A stretch of 64,000 bases of DNA from Chitinasiproducens palmae (lineage in GTDB: Bacteria; Pseudomonadota; Gammaproteobacteria; Burkholderiales; Burkholderiaceae), in assembly GCF_900095735.1 (NCBI RefSeq), contig NZ_FNLO01000001.1, forward strand, positions 542,634 to 606,633, read 5' to 3'. Numbering within the stretch: the stretch's first letter is position 1; each line of letters begins with the position of its first letter. The position numbers and the translations under genes are program-made. A model generated the notes under the pieces. It did not search any database. It saw only the letters and a program-made list of their open reading frames with translations, and was not told the origin of the DNA. This document shows positions 46,965 to 54,324 of this stretch, piece by piece.

Positions 46965-47936
46965 TCAGGCGCCGGTACGCCACCCTGCAGCCGCGCCCTT
47001 CAGTTCGCCAAGCAGGCGCTGCCAAACCGCGCTTTGCGGGCGCCCCTCTGTCCTGGCGTCAAAGAACTGCACCAGCAGCTTGCCCGCGCCATCGAATACC
47101 TCAAGGCTCTCTATCGGACCGTCGCGCGAGAAATGTCGCACCAGCCAGACTTCCGCCACCGCCCGTTCGGACAGGCGGAGTACCGCCGCCGATCCGTTCT
47201 GCGTCCGACCATGCAGAATCAGCTGTCCACACCGCGGCAGTTCGACCAGCTTCACGATGCGCCCGGTGAAGATCTGGACGACCGCTGCGTTGCCGACAAA
47301 CGCCATGAACGTCATCTGCATTCGGTCGAGCGCGTACAGCAGCGCACGCACAGCATCTGTCGGAATGCAGCAGGCAAGGTCTTCGGGTACGGTCCGGTAA
47401 GCCGCCAACCGCTCGATGCCGCGGCTGCGCAGCATGGGTTCGAAATGGTGGATATCGGTGAGCGCTCGCCACAATGCTTCGATGCTGTCATCGGCGCGGT
47501 AGCTCGGCAAAGCAATGCGGCGCGATGACAGCGCATGTCGACCGCGCCAATCGCTCAGCGTGTCGCTGCCGTCCGCCAATCGAAATGTCGCCCGGTGGAC
47601 CGCCCTGCCCCCGCTGAGCAGGACCGCTCGCTGCCGTAGCCCAGCGCCCGGGTCGTGGAAGTCGACGGTGTCGACGGTACCGGGGATGATGCGGAGGTCG
47701 ACGCCGCCGGGCTGCAAAACCAGATGACCGCCGGCGCAGACATGCGCATAGGTGCCGGCGACGCGCAGATTCGCGCCGTTGTTTTCGGTAAACGTCTCGC
47801 AGTCGATCGCGGCCGCGCCGACTGCACGCAGCGCGTCACGCAGGCATCTCGCTCTTGGCGCGGCCGTCGCGCATGGGTCGCTTGTGCGCGCAACGCCCAC
47901 GGCATGCGCGGTTTGATCTATCGGGTAAAGAGGCAC
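46965..47936 (-). CDS. hmuS: HemS/HmuS-family haem-handling protein
   Basis: A protein of about 323 residues with the two-repeat HemS fold. First half: VAGTYAHVCAGGHLVLQPGGVDLRI; second half: MTFMAFVGNAAVVQIFTGRIV and the C-terminal AEVWLVRHFSRDGPIESLEVFDGAGKLLVQFFDAR. The motif LTDIHHF keeps a His at the place of the haem ligand of HemS. Family members bind haem in the cytoplasm and aid its degradation or transfer. The start is uncertain: GTG at 47936 gives near-normal length, while the frame stays open to an ATG at 48182 with an Arg-rich N-terminus unlike the family. No hmuRTUV genes are adjacent, which is unusual. Confidence 0.75.
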   Translation of the reverse strand: MPLYPIDQTAHAVGVARTSDPCATAAPRARCLRDALRAVGAAAIDCETFTENNGANLRVAGTYAHVCAGGHLVLQPGGVDLRIIPGTVDTVDFHDPGAGLRQRAVLLSGGRAVHRATFRLADGSDTLSDWRGRHALSSRRIALPSYRADDSIEALWRALTDIHHFEPMLRSRGIERLAAYRTVPEDLACCIPTDAVRALLYALDRMQMTFMAFVGNAAVVQIFTGRIVKLVELPRCGQLILHGRTQNGSAAVLRLSERAVAEVWLVRHFSRDGPIESLEVFDGAGKLLVQFFDARTEGRPQSAVWQRLLGELKGAAAGWRTGA

Positions 47937-48774
47937 ATCCGCGTTCCGATTACCGCCTTCTTGCCGGCGCAAACGCCAGCGCGCTGCCGGGTGCAGCGCG
48001 GCTTGGCGAGGTGTCGCACTGCCCCGGCGGTCAGACGCCGCCAGACGATCAATTTGCCCGGTCAACTGCACCCGGCAAGACGCATGGTTCGCAGCCTGCC
48101 GCCATGACGCCCAAACATTCGGACCGTGGAGCGCCGCGGCACGCACTGCGCGCGACCGTCCATTCGCGTGGTGATTGAGCACCGCCCCCCCTCAACCAAC
48201 GGTCAAGCGCGATCGACTGGGCCCGGCTGCGGCGACGCACGGTGGCGCCTTGCTGGTCCGCACCGTCCCGCAGCCGCAGCCGCTGGCGCGGCCTCAAACC
48301 GCGTGACACCGCGTGAATTGTGACGCGCTTTGAACGACAGCTTAGTCATGTATCGCGCGTCAGTGAGTTGGTCGCCGCCAGCTCGCGCCGGAGCGCGTTC
48401 CAATGACCGTTTCTGCCCAGACGTCCGACTTGCTGCGGCGCGCAGTCGACGCATTTGTGCCGACGTGGCGGCCGCTGGTCCGGGGGCGTCGGCATCGAGT
48501 CGAGCAAGGCGCCGCCGCAGCGCTGCGCGCGCGGCCGCGCGCGCCGTTGCGGACCAACCAACGGCGACGCAGTGCGTCCGCTTTTCGCGGGTTGAGGGAC
48601 AAGAAACGTCACGCGCGCCCAGAAGATCGAGCGTCGGCATGGTCACCTACTGCGGCAGACGCCGCCCTGCATCGATGCAGTCCGCCACGCCAAATGCGCA
48701 AGCAAGGGACCGAAGCCCTCGCAAATCGCTCCGACGGGCGCAACCTGCCGTCGATGAGCGTCACCTTCCGACGC
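47937..48774. other. Intergenic or N-terminal-extension region between hemS and the TPR glycosyltransferase
   Basis: Open frames on both strands here are Arg/Ala/Ser-rich and have no recognisable family. The 5' part may encode extra N-terminal residues of hemS. Nothing else could be supported. Confidence 0.4.
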
Positions 48775-51153
48775 TCACGAGCGATGCGGCGGCAGCCCGA
48801 GCGTTGCGGCCGAGAACTCCGTCAGCGCGTCATGCACAGCCGCTGCGACCGACGCCCAGTCACCCGCCTTGGGCTGCCTGAACAGCCGCGCGGTGGGATA
48901 CCACGGCGAGTCGGCACGATCGGTCAGCCAGCGCCAGTCCGCCAGCGCGGGCAGCATGATCCAGACGGGCCGTGCCATCGCGCCGGCGAGATGAGCGACC
49001 GCGGTGTCCACCGTGATGATCAGATCGAGCCTCGATAACAGCCGCGCGGTGTCGCTGAAGTCGATCAGCGCCTCGGGCTGGCGCAGCGATGGCCAGGACG
49101 CTGCGGCGACGGCGGCATCGGCTTGTCTTGGCTCGGGTTGGACCCAGTGATAGTCGACGTCGGGCAGCGTCGCCAGCGCCAGCAAGGCCTGCAGCGGCAT
49201 CGAGCGCATCGCGTCGTTGCCGTATTCCGGATTACCGGAGACCACAATGCCGACCTGCAAGCGGCGTCGGTCGGCAACGGTCCTTGCCGGCACGCCGGAC
49301 AGCCCCCTCTTCGTCTCTGTGTCCGGCTCGGCTGCTTCGTGCCCCGTGGGAATTGCGGTAGCAGCGGGATCGGCGTGCCCACCGTCGGCGGGCGGGTTTG
49401 TCGGCACCGGGCTGGCCGTCGCCGCTGGGTCGGCCAGCCAGGCCGACCCAGGCTTTGACGGCACATTCGCCGCCTCGGACCGCTCACCGCATCGATTGCC
49501 GGCCAGCGGCGGCGCGCATGCGGCACGAAAACGCTCGCGCGCCGGCGCAAAGAGATACGGCACCCTATCGGGAATGCTGTCGAGTCGCGTGCGCAATGCG
49601 TGCGGCAAGGTCATCAACAAGGTGAATGCGTCGGCATCAGGCAGAGGTTCGCCTCGCGCAATGACGGTGACATCCCACTGCGCAGCCATCGGCGCCACGA
49701 CCGGCCAAAGGGCGCGTTGGACCTCGACGATGACGCGATCGGTATGTGCCCGCAATATCGGTATATATCTTATAAAGTGCAGCGTGTCACCGAAACCCTG
49801 TTCGGCCAGGACCAGGCAGGACTTGCCGCGCAGATCGAACTGGCCGTGCCAGTACTGTTCCGAGCGGCGCGCCGCTTCGCGTGCCGACTCGCGCCGCTCG
49901 TAAGCCGCGAAACCGGCTTCGAGCTCGCCCCGCCGCAGCCGGACACCTGCTTCGTCCAGCCAGGCCTCTGGCCAGTCGGGTCGAATCCGTCGCGCCGAGG
50001 CGAGGCATGCGAGCGCCGCATCGCTTTCGCCGAGCAGCAGCAGCGCGCCGGCCAACTGCCGGTACGCGTCGGCGTAATTCGGCGCTGCGCGGGTTGCCTG
50101 CTCCAGGACGAACACCGCGTGTCCCGCCTCGCCCAGGCGTGCCAATGCCATGCCATAAAGCGTGAGCGCCTGCGCCCCGCGTTGGCCGAAACGCATCCAC
50201 AACGCGATGCCCTCGTCATGTGGATCGGCCGCCGGCGAACGCGCGTCGCTGCCTGCACCGACCTCCGATGCCGTCACTTCGCCGTCTGTCCCCGCGGCGC
50301 GCCGCACGGCAAGCGCCCGCGCCCCGCCCTCGTCCAGAGCCTGGATCGCCCGCAAGGGCCGATCGATGTCGAGCAGTGCCTGGGCGGCACCGAGCGTCGC
50401 TTCGAGCGCCGCCACCGGCGTCCCGGCAAGCTTCAATGCGTCCCGAAACCCCTCCAGCGCGGCCACCGGGCGCCGCAGCGCCGATTCGGCGGCGGCGTGC
50501 GCAAGCAGCCAGTCGAAGTCGCGCGCCGCCAACGGCACCTGATCCAGCAGGACGCGCGCGCGGCGCGGCTCACCGGTGCGTGGCACGGCCAGCGCATGAG
50601 CCAGTTCAATGCAGGTCGCCCAGTCGTCGGGTGCGAACCGCGATGGCACGTCCACCGCCGTGCCCGACGATGCCATCGAGAGACTGCGAGCCGACGGTTC
50701 CGGCAGGCCGGGCACGGCGCTCACCGAGGCAGGCTGCGACAGAAGTTCCAGGCCTTGGGCAGCCTCTTCGTTTCGTCCCAGAAAACGCAGCGCGCGAGCC
50801 CGCAAGCGTGCCGCGACGCGATCGCCCGCCCGCAGCAAGAGCGCCGCATCGAGCAGCACGCACGCCTTGTCGGCCGCGTCCTCGTCGAGGTGGACCTTGG
50901 CAAGCGCGACCAGGGTCGTCACCACCGCGCCACGATCGGCGGCGTCGGTCTGGTCGCTCTGGCCGCTCTGGCCGGTCTGGTCGGTCTGGTCGGTCTGGTC
51001 GGTCTGGTCGGTCTGGCCGGCCGCCACGCCGCAACGAAGAACGCTTGCGCCGCGCTGTGCGTCCGTTGCGGCCGGCATGGCCTCCGTCACGGGTGACGCA
51101 GGCAATGTTCTGCGCTCCGCAGACGCCGCATCATCATGCGGTTCGTCCTTCAT
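48775..51153 (-). CDS. TPR protein with GT9-like glycosyltransferase domain
   Basis: A 792-residue protein. Residues 48-70 are a DQT/GQS repeat tract; TPR units follow (about 75-430, for example YADAYRQLAGALLLLGESDAALACLASARRIRPDWPEAWLDEA). The C-terminal half resembles heptosyltransferase-type GT-B enzymes: CLVLAEQGFGDTLHFIRYIPIL (from about 447), GIVVSGNPEYGNDAMRSMPL, and ITVDTAVAHLAGAMARPVWIMLP (from about 713). An inserted Pro/Ala-rich linker (about 560-620) splits the domain. Such TPR-GT proteins near flagellin genes often glycosylate flagellin, and fliC lies 3 kb away; this is inference, and another acceptor is possible. Confidence 0.82.
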   Translation of the reverse strand: MKDEPHDDAASAERRTLPASPVTEAMPAATDAQRGASVLRCGVAAGQTDQTDQTDQTDQTGQSGQSDQTDAADRGAVVTTLVALAKVHLDEDAADKACVLLDAALLLRAGDRVAARLRARALRFLGRNEEAAQGLELLSQPASVSAVPGLPEPSARSLSMASSGTAVDVPSRFAPDDWATCIELAHALAVPRTGEPRRARVLLDQVPLAARDFDWLLAHAAAESALRRPVAALEGFRDALKLAGTPVAALEATLGAAQALLDIDRPLRAIQALDEGGARALAVRRAAGTDGEVTASEVGAGSDARSPAADPHDEGIALWMRFGQRGAQALTLYGMALARLGEAGHAVFVLEQATRAAPNYADAYRQLAGALLLLGESDAALACLASARRIRPDWPEAWLDEAGVRLRRGELEAGFAAYERRESAREAARRSEQYWHGQFDLRGKSCLVLAEQGFGDTLHFIRYIPILRAHTDRVIVEVQRALWPVVAPMAAQWDVTVIARGEPLPDADAFTLLMTLPHALRTRLDSIPDRVPYLFAPARERFRAACAPPLAGNRCGERSEAANVPSKPGSAWLADPAATASPVPTNPPADGGHADPAATAIPTGHEAAEPDTETKRGLSGVPARTVADRRRLQVGIVVSGNPEYGNDAMRSMPLQALLALATLPDVDYHWVQPEPRQADAAVAAASWPSLRQPEALIDFSDTARLLSRLDLIITVDTAVAHLAGAMARPVWIMLPALADWRWLTDRADSPWYPTARLFRQPKAGDWASVAAAVHDALTEFSAATLGLPPHRS
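50947..51018 (-). repeat. In-frame 9-bp tandem repeat, 8 copies
   Basis: Eight units of GGTCTGGTC or close variants (GCTCTGGCC twice, GGTCTGGCC once) read on the plus strand; in the gene on the minus strand they encode DQT/GQS tripeptides near the N-terminus. Copy number changes would keep the frame. Confidence 0.9.
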
Positions 51154-51611
51154 CGCGTTGCGCGGGCACGCGTGATTGCGCGGGCACGTGTGACAGCCGG
51201 ATCGAACGATGCGCTGCCGACGTCAAGCGGCTGCTCGGACAGCGGGATCGGCGAGCCGGGCCCTCGACTGGCTACCGAGCCCCTTCGGTGCGGGCTGGCG
51301 GATGACGCTGACAGGTGGAAAAGACGGTGCATGGCGGCCGGGAAAGCACTGTTGAAAGCGGAATGACGCCATTCTATCGAGCACGCCGCCCGCTCTCGCT
51401 GCCGCCATCGTTGCAACCGCCTGTTGGCGCAAAAGCACACGCTTGATCGGCGTCATGCTGCAAACACATTTTTAAGATAATATCGCGCCCTGTCGGTTTC
51501 GGACCTACCCAGCGATAGGTCTTTTTCCTACACGGCATTACGGTTTAAACCCGCAATGGCAGGCCGGGCGGGCGCGTTTCAACGACAGTACCAACTCTCG
51601 GGAAAGAACAC
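51154..51611. other. Intergenic region upstream of the two-component system
   Basis: About 460 bp between divergent genes. The right part has an AT-rich promoter-like run (51468-51485) and then the hairpin at 51502-51526. No gene is supported in the left part. Confidence 0.5.
51502..51526 (+). terminator. Terminator-like hairpin in the leader of the kinase gene
   Basis: GACCTA (51502-51507), 8-nt loop, TAGGTC (51516-51521), then TTTTT (51522-51526). It lies about 85 bp before the kinase start and just downstream of an AT-rich promoter-like run, so it could be an attenuator or the 3' end of a short RNA. Confidence 0.45.
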
Positions 51612-52415
51612 GTGCGGCAAGTCATTCTGGACTCTATCGAAGTCGGCGGCGGCATGCGTGCGACGATCGGCAACGGGCTTTCGCTTGACGTTACGGCCGC
51701 CCCGCCGTCCGACGCTGCCGCGGCGCTGGCAGGCAACGCGGTGCCTTCGGCCGTCGACGTGCTGACTGTCGAACGAACCACTCGCGAAGCCGTGCGCGCC
51801 GCGCTGGCTGCGGAATTACACGACGACCTCGGCGCGCAGCTCACGGCACTGCGCTTCGCCCTGGCTCGCATCGAGACCTTTCTGCCGGCCGACGCACCGC
51901 GCGCCTGCAGCGAAGCGTTGCACACGGCGGAACGTACGCTCGACGATGCATGCTCGGCGATGCGTCGCGCGGTGGACGGCTTGCGGACCACGCAGCTCGA
52001 CGCGTCGATCAGTGCCGCAATGCGGCGTTGGACCGGCGAGTTCGGCCAGCGCACCGGAATCGCCATCGACCTTCGTCTCAGCGGCTGCCTCGATGCGCGG
52101 CTCGACCGTCACATGGCGCTCGACGTGCTCCGTCTCGTTCAAGAAGCCTGCAGCAATGCCGCGCGACACGGCCGCGCGGGTGAACTGACGATCGAAGTGT
52201 CGGCGCAGCGCGAACAGTTGAGCGTGCGGGTGTGCGACGACGGCTGCGGTTTCGCGCCGCGTGCCGGCGACTGCGCGGCAATGCGGCACCGCGCGAAGGC
52301 GCTCGGCGGTTCCCTTTCGATAGCGAGCGGACCGCACGGCACCGAGATCACATTGAACGCGCCGCTGCATGCGCCGGCTCCGCTTCCAAGTCCGGTGCCG
52401 AGCCGCACCCACTGA
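51612..52415 (+). CDS. Soluble sensor histidine kinase, NarX/DegS type (HisKA_3)
   Basis: A 267-residue kinase with GTG start. The phosphoacceptor His70 is in LAAELHDDLGAQLTALR, the HisKA_3 signature, and a HATPase domain follows with LVQEACSNAARHG (N box), VCDDGCGF (G1) and GPHGTEITL. There is no transmembrane segment and only about 55 N-terminal residues without a known sensor domain, so it probably reads a cytoplasmic signal or a partner protein. It is followed by a NarL-type regulator gene 156 bp downstream and by flagellin. Confidence 0.9.
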   Translation: MRQVILDSIEVGGGMRATIGNGLSLDVTAAPPSDAAAALAGNAVPSAVDVLTVERTTREAVRAALAAELHDDLGAQLTALRFALARIETFLPADAPRACSEALHTAERTLDDACSAMRRAVDGLRTTQLDASISAAMRRWTGEFGQRTGIAIDLRLSGCLDARLDRHMALDVLRLVQEACSNAARHGRAGELTIEVSAQREQLSVRVCDDGCGFAPRAGDCAAMRHRAKALGGSLSIASGPHGTEITLNAPLHAPAPLPSPVPSRTH

Positions 52416-52571
52416 CATCGAGACCAATACCGCCACCGTCGGTCAGCGTAGCCCGATCCCGAGCCGCTGCGCGGATTTCTCGATTCCGGACAGCAAAACC
52501 GTTGCCACGGTGCTTCAGTGCCACCCTGCACGCCGACCGCCCCGATCATTGCAGCCCCTCGACCGCCCTCT

Positions 52572-53222
52572 ATGACCACGCTCCTCCTCGTCGACGACCA
52601 TGCCATCATCCGCCAGGGCGTCGCTCAGCTCCTGAGTGACCGCAAGGCCATCGATCAGGCGGTGGAGGCGGCGAGCGGCGCGGAGGCGCTCGCGATGCTG
52701 GAGCAGACCCGGTGCGACATGGTCATGCTGGATATTTCGCTGCCGGACATCAGCGGCATCGACGTGCTGCAACGCATCAAGCGGCATTGGCCACAGTTGC
52801 CCGTATTGATCTTCTCGATGTACCACGAAGAACAGTACGGGGTGCGGGCGCTGAAGTCCGGCGCCGCTGGCTATCTGAGCAAGGCCGCCAGTACCGGCGA
52901 GATGCTTGCCGCGGTGCGGCAGGTGTTGAGTGGGCGCAAATACGTCAGTCAATCGCTGGCCGACGCGTTGGTCAGCTATGTCGCCACCAACTCGGGACAG
53001 ATGGCTCACGAGCGCCTGTCGCATCGTGAATACCAGACCCTGTGCATGCTGGGCTCCGGCAAGCGTCTCACCGATGTCGCGAACATGCTGTCGCTGTCGG
53101 TCAAGACCGTCAGCGTCTATCGCACGCGCCTGCTGGAGAAGCTCAACCTCGCCAACAACGCTGAGCTGACGTATTACGTGATGCACAACCGTCTCGTCGA
53201 CCTGGGCCCGGCGCAGGCCTGA
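52572..53222 (+). CDS. NarL/FixJ-family response regulator
   Basis: A 216-residue regulator. Receiver domain: LLLVDDHAIIRQG with the acidic pair, phosphoacceptor Asp54 in MVMLDISLPD, and a conserved Lys in ALKSGAAGYLSKA. The C-terminal LuxR helix-turn-helix is LSHREYQTLCMLGSGKRLTDVANMLSLSVKTVSVYRTRL. The start at 52572 (MTTLLLVDD) is set by the receiver domain. Its partner is the upstream HisKA_3 kinase. Position before fliC suggests control of motility or surface genes, but no target site was identified. Confidence 0.93.
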   Translation: MTTLLLVDDHAIIRQGVAQLLSDRKAIDQAVEAASGAEALAMLEQTRCDMVMLDISLPDISGIDVLQRIKRHWPQLPVLIFSMYHEEQYGVRALKSGAAGYLSKAASTGEMLAAVRQVLSGRKYVSQSLADALVSYVATNSGQMAHERLSHREYQTLCMLGSGKRLTDVANMLSLSVKTVSVYRTRLLEKLNLANNAELTYYVMHNRLVDLGPAQA

Positions 53223-53231
53223 AGTGCCGTG

Positions 53232-53267
53232 ACGGCCATAACGGCCGTAGCGGCCGTAGCGGCCACG
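53232..53267. repeat. 9-bp tandem repeat, 4 copies
   Basis: ACGGCCATA, ACGGCCGTA, GCGGCCGTA, GCGGCCACG in tandem, starting 10 bp after the response regulator stop. Because each unit is partly palindromic the array can fold into hairpins and may help end the transcript. Confidence 0.75.
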
Positions 53268-53380
53268 GCGCGCGCGCGCGGCGCGCTAGGACGCGCAACC
53301 GGTCGGTCTCAGTGACAGTCGGCCGGGTCGGGCACAGCGTCGGCACCGCCGACGCGGAGCGACATGTCGAAATGCCGCAG

Positions 53381-53620
53381 TCAGTTGCCGCTGATCGCGC
53401 CCAGCACCGCAGCCGCCAGGCGCAGCACAAGAAACCCCCCGAGGCCGGCAAGCAGCCATACGACGTGGCGCATGGACACAATGGCGGCCCATGAGGTCGG
53501 GACCACCGGCGCGTCGTAGCCGAGCCGCGCCGCGGTGAGGACCAGACCCGCCGACCCCGCCACCCAGATGCCCAGCCAGGTCCAGGCTGTTACCCGCAGG
53601 AAGGCGGCCGCGTCGCTCAT
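53381..53620 (-). CDS. Small predicted two-helix membrane protein
   Basis: A 79-residue frame, MSDAAAFLRVTAWTWLGIW to LGAISGN, with two hydrophobic helices (about 8-33 and 52-76) joined by a short polar loop. The helix pattern is more orderly than in the shadow frames around it, but the ribosome binding site is weak and no family is recognised. It lies alone in the gap between the response regulator and fliC, on the opposite strand. Confidence 0.45.
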   Translation of the reverse strand: MSDAAAFLRVTAWTWLGIWVAGSAGLVLTAARLGYDAPVVPTSWAAIVSMRHVVWLLAGLGGFLVLRLAAAVLGAISGN

Positions 53621-54201
53621 GCGTCGCGCGCCCGCTGGGCTTCGTTTCTTCAAGGATCGGCTCCGGTATTGGATCACGCGTTCAGTCGCGCATTCAGTCG
53701 CGCATGCCGCCACGCTCTGGCCGCATGGTCGGTCGCAGCGTCGAGCAGGTAAGGCGCGCAGCCTGACGCCGCCGTTGGCATGGCGACGGCAGTCGCGCAC
53801 CGCGCCGCGCCACGTCGCCTCTGCCGCCTCTGCCGCCTCTGCTGATTCCGCCGACCTTGCCAACCGCGCGAGGCGAGCGCGCTGCCGGCGAGGTCGCATC
53901 CTAGCATCGGCACGCGTCACGCCGCACGGGCGAGCGATCACCTCGACGCGCGGCCGCCCCGCCCCCGCCCCACCCGGCGGCGATGGCCGGCTCCGTCGCG
54001 AACGCCTGCGAACAGCGAAACTGCGCCGGGCGCCCGCGACCGCGCCTCGGCGCCGAATTGGCCTGCTCTTTACCCGTTGTTTCAGGGATGGCCGCCGCGC
54101 GCCCGCGCCTAAGATGGCGGTCATTCGCGTGACAGCCAAGGCGGCGCGCCCTCCAGGGGCGGACGGCCGGACGGCGTCGCAACGAATTTGCGAAGCGGGT
54201 C
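53621..54201. other. Intergenic region upstream of fliC
   Basis: About 580 bp, very GC-rich, with no supported gene. It contains three tandem copies of GCCTCTGCY (53817-53843) and two copies of TTCAGTCGCGCA near 53683-53706. The fliC promoter follows. Confidence 0.5.
53817..53843. repeat. 9-bp tandem repeat, 3 copies
   Basis: GCCTCTGCC, GCCTCTGCC, GCCTCTGCT in direct tandem, about 360 bp upstream of the fliC promoter. Confidence 0.7.
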
Positions 54202-54228
54202 TAAAGCTTTGCCGATTGCGTCCGATAA
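54202..54228 (+). promoter_or_regulatory. Sigma-28 (FliA) promoter of fliC
   Basis: TAAAGCTT (54202-54209), 11-bp spacer, TCCGATAA (54221-54228), against the consensus TAAAGTTT-N11-GCCGATAA. It lies about 97 bp upstream of the fliC start, giving a leader of roughly 90 nt. Late-class flagellin expression is therefore expected. Confidence 0.88.
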
Positions 54229-54324
54229 CCCATACAACGGCGGCGTACGGCAACTCGACCGGAACGCGACAACCGTTGCGGCGAACTGCCGGCATGCACC
54301 ACCCAATGGATAAAGGAGCGCCTC

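Noticed and set aside
48330-48881. 183-codon frame between hemS and the glycosyltransferase gene
   Set aside because: Arg/Ala/Ser-rich with no family, no ribosome binding site of note and overlap with the end of a real gene.
49600-51096. 498-codon plus-strand frame opposite the TPR-glycosyltransferase gene
   Set aside because: Arg/Gln-rich shadow; the minus-strand protein has clear TPR and glycosyltransferase motifs.
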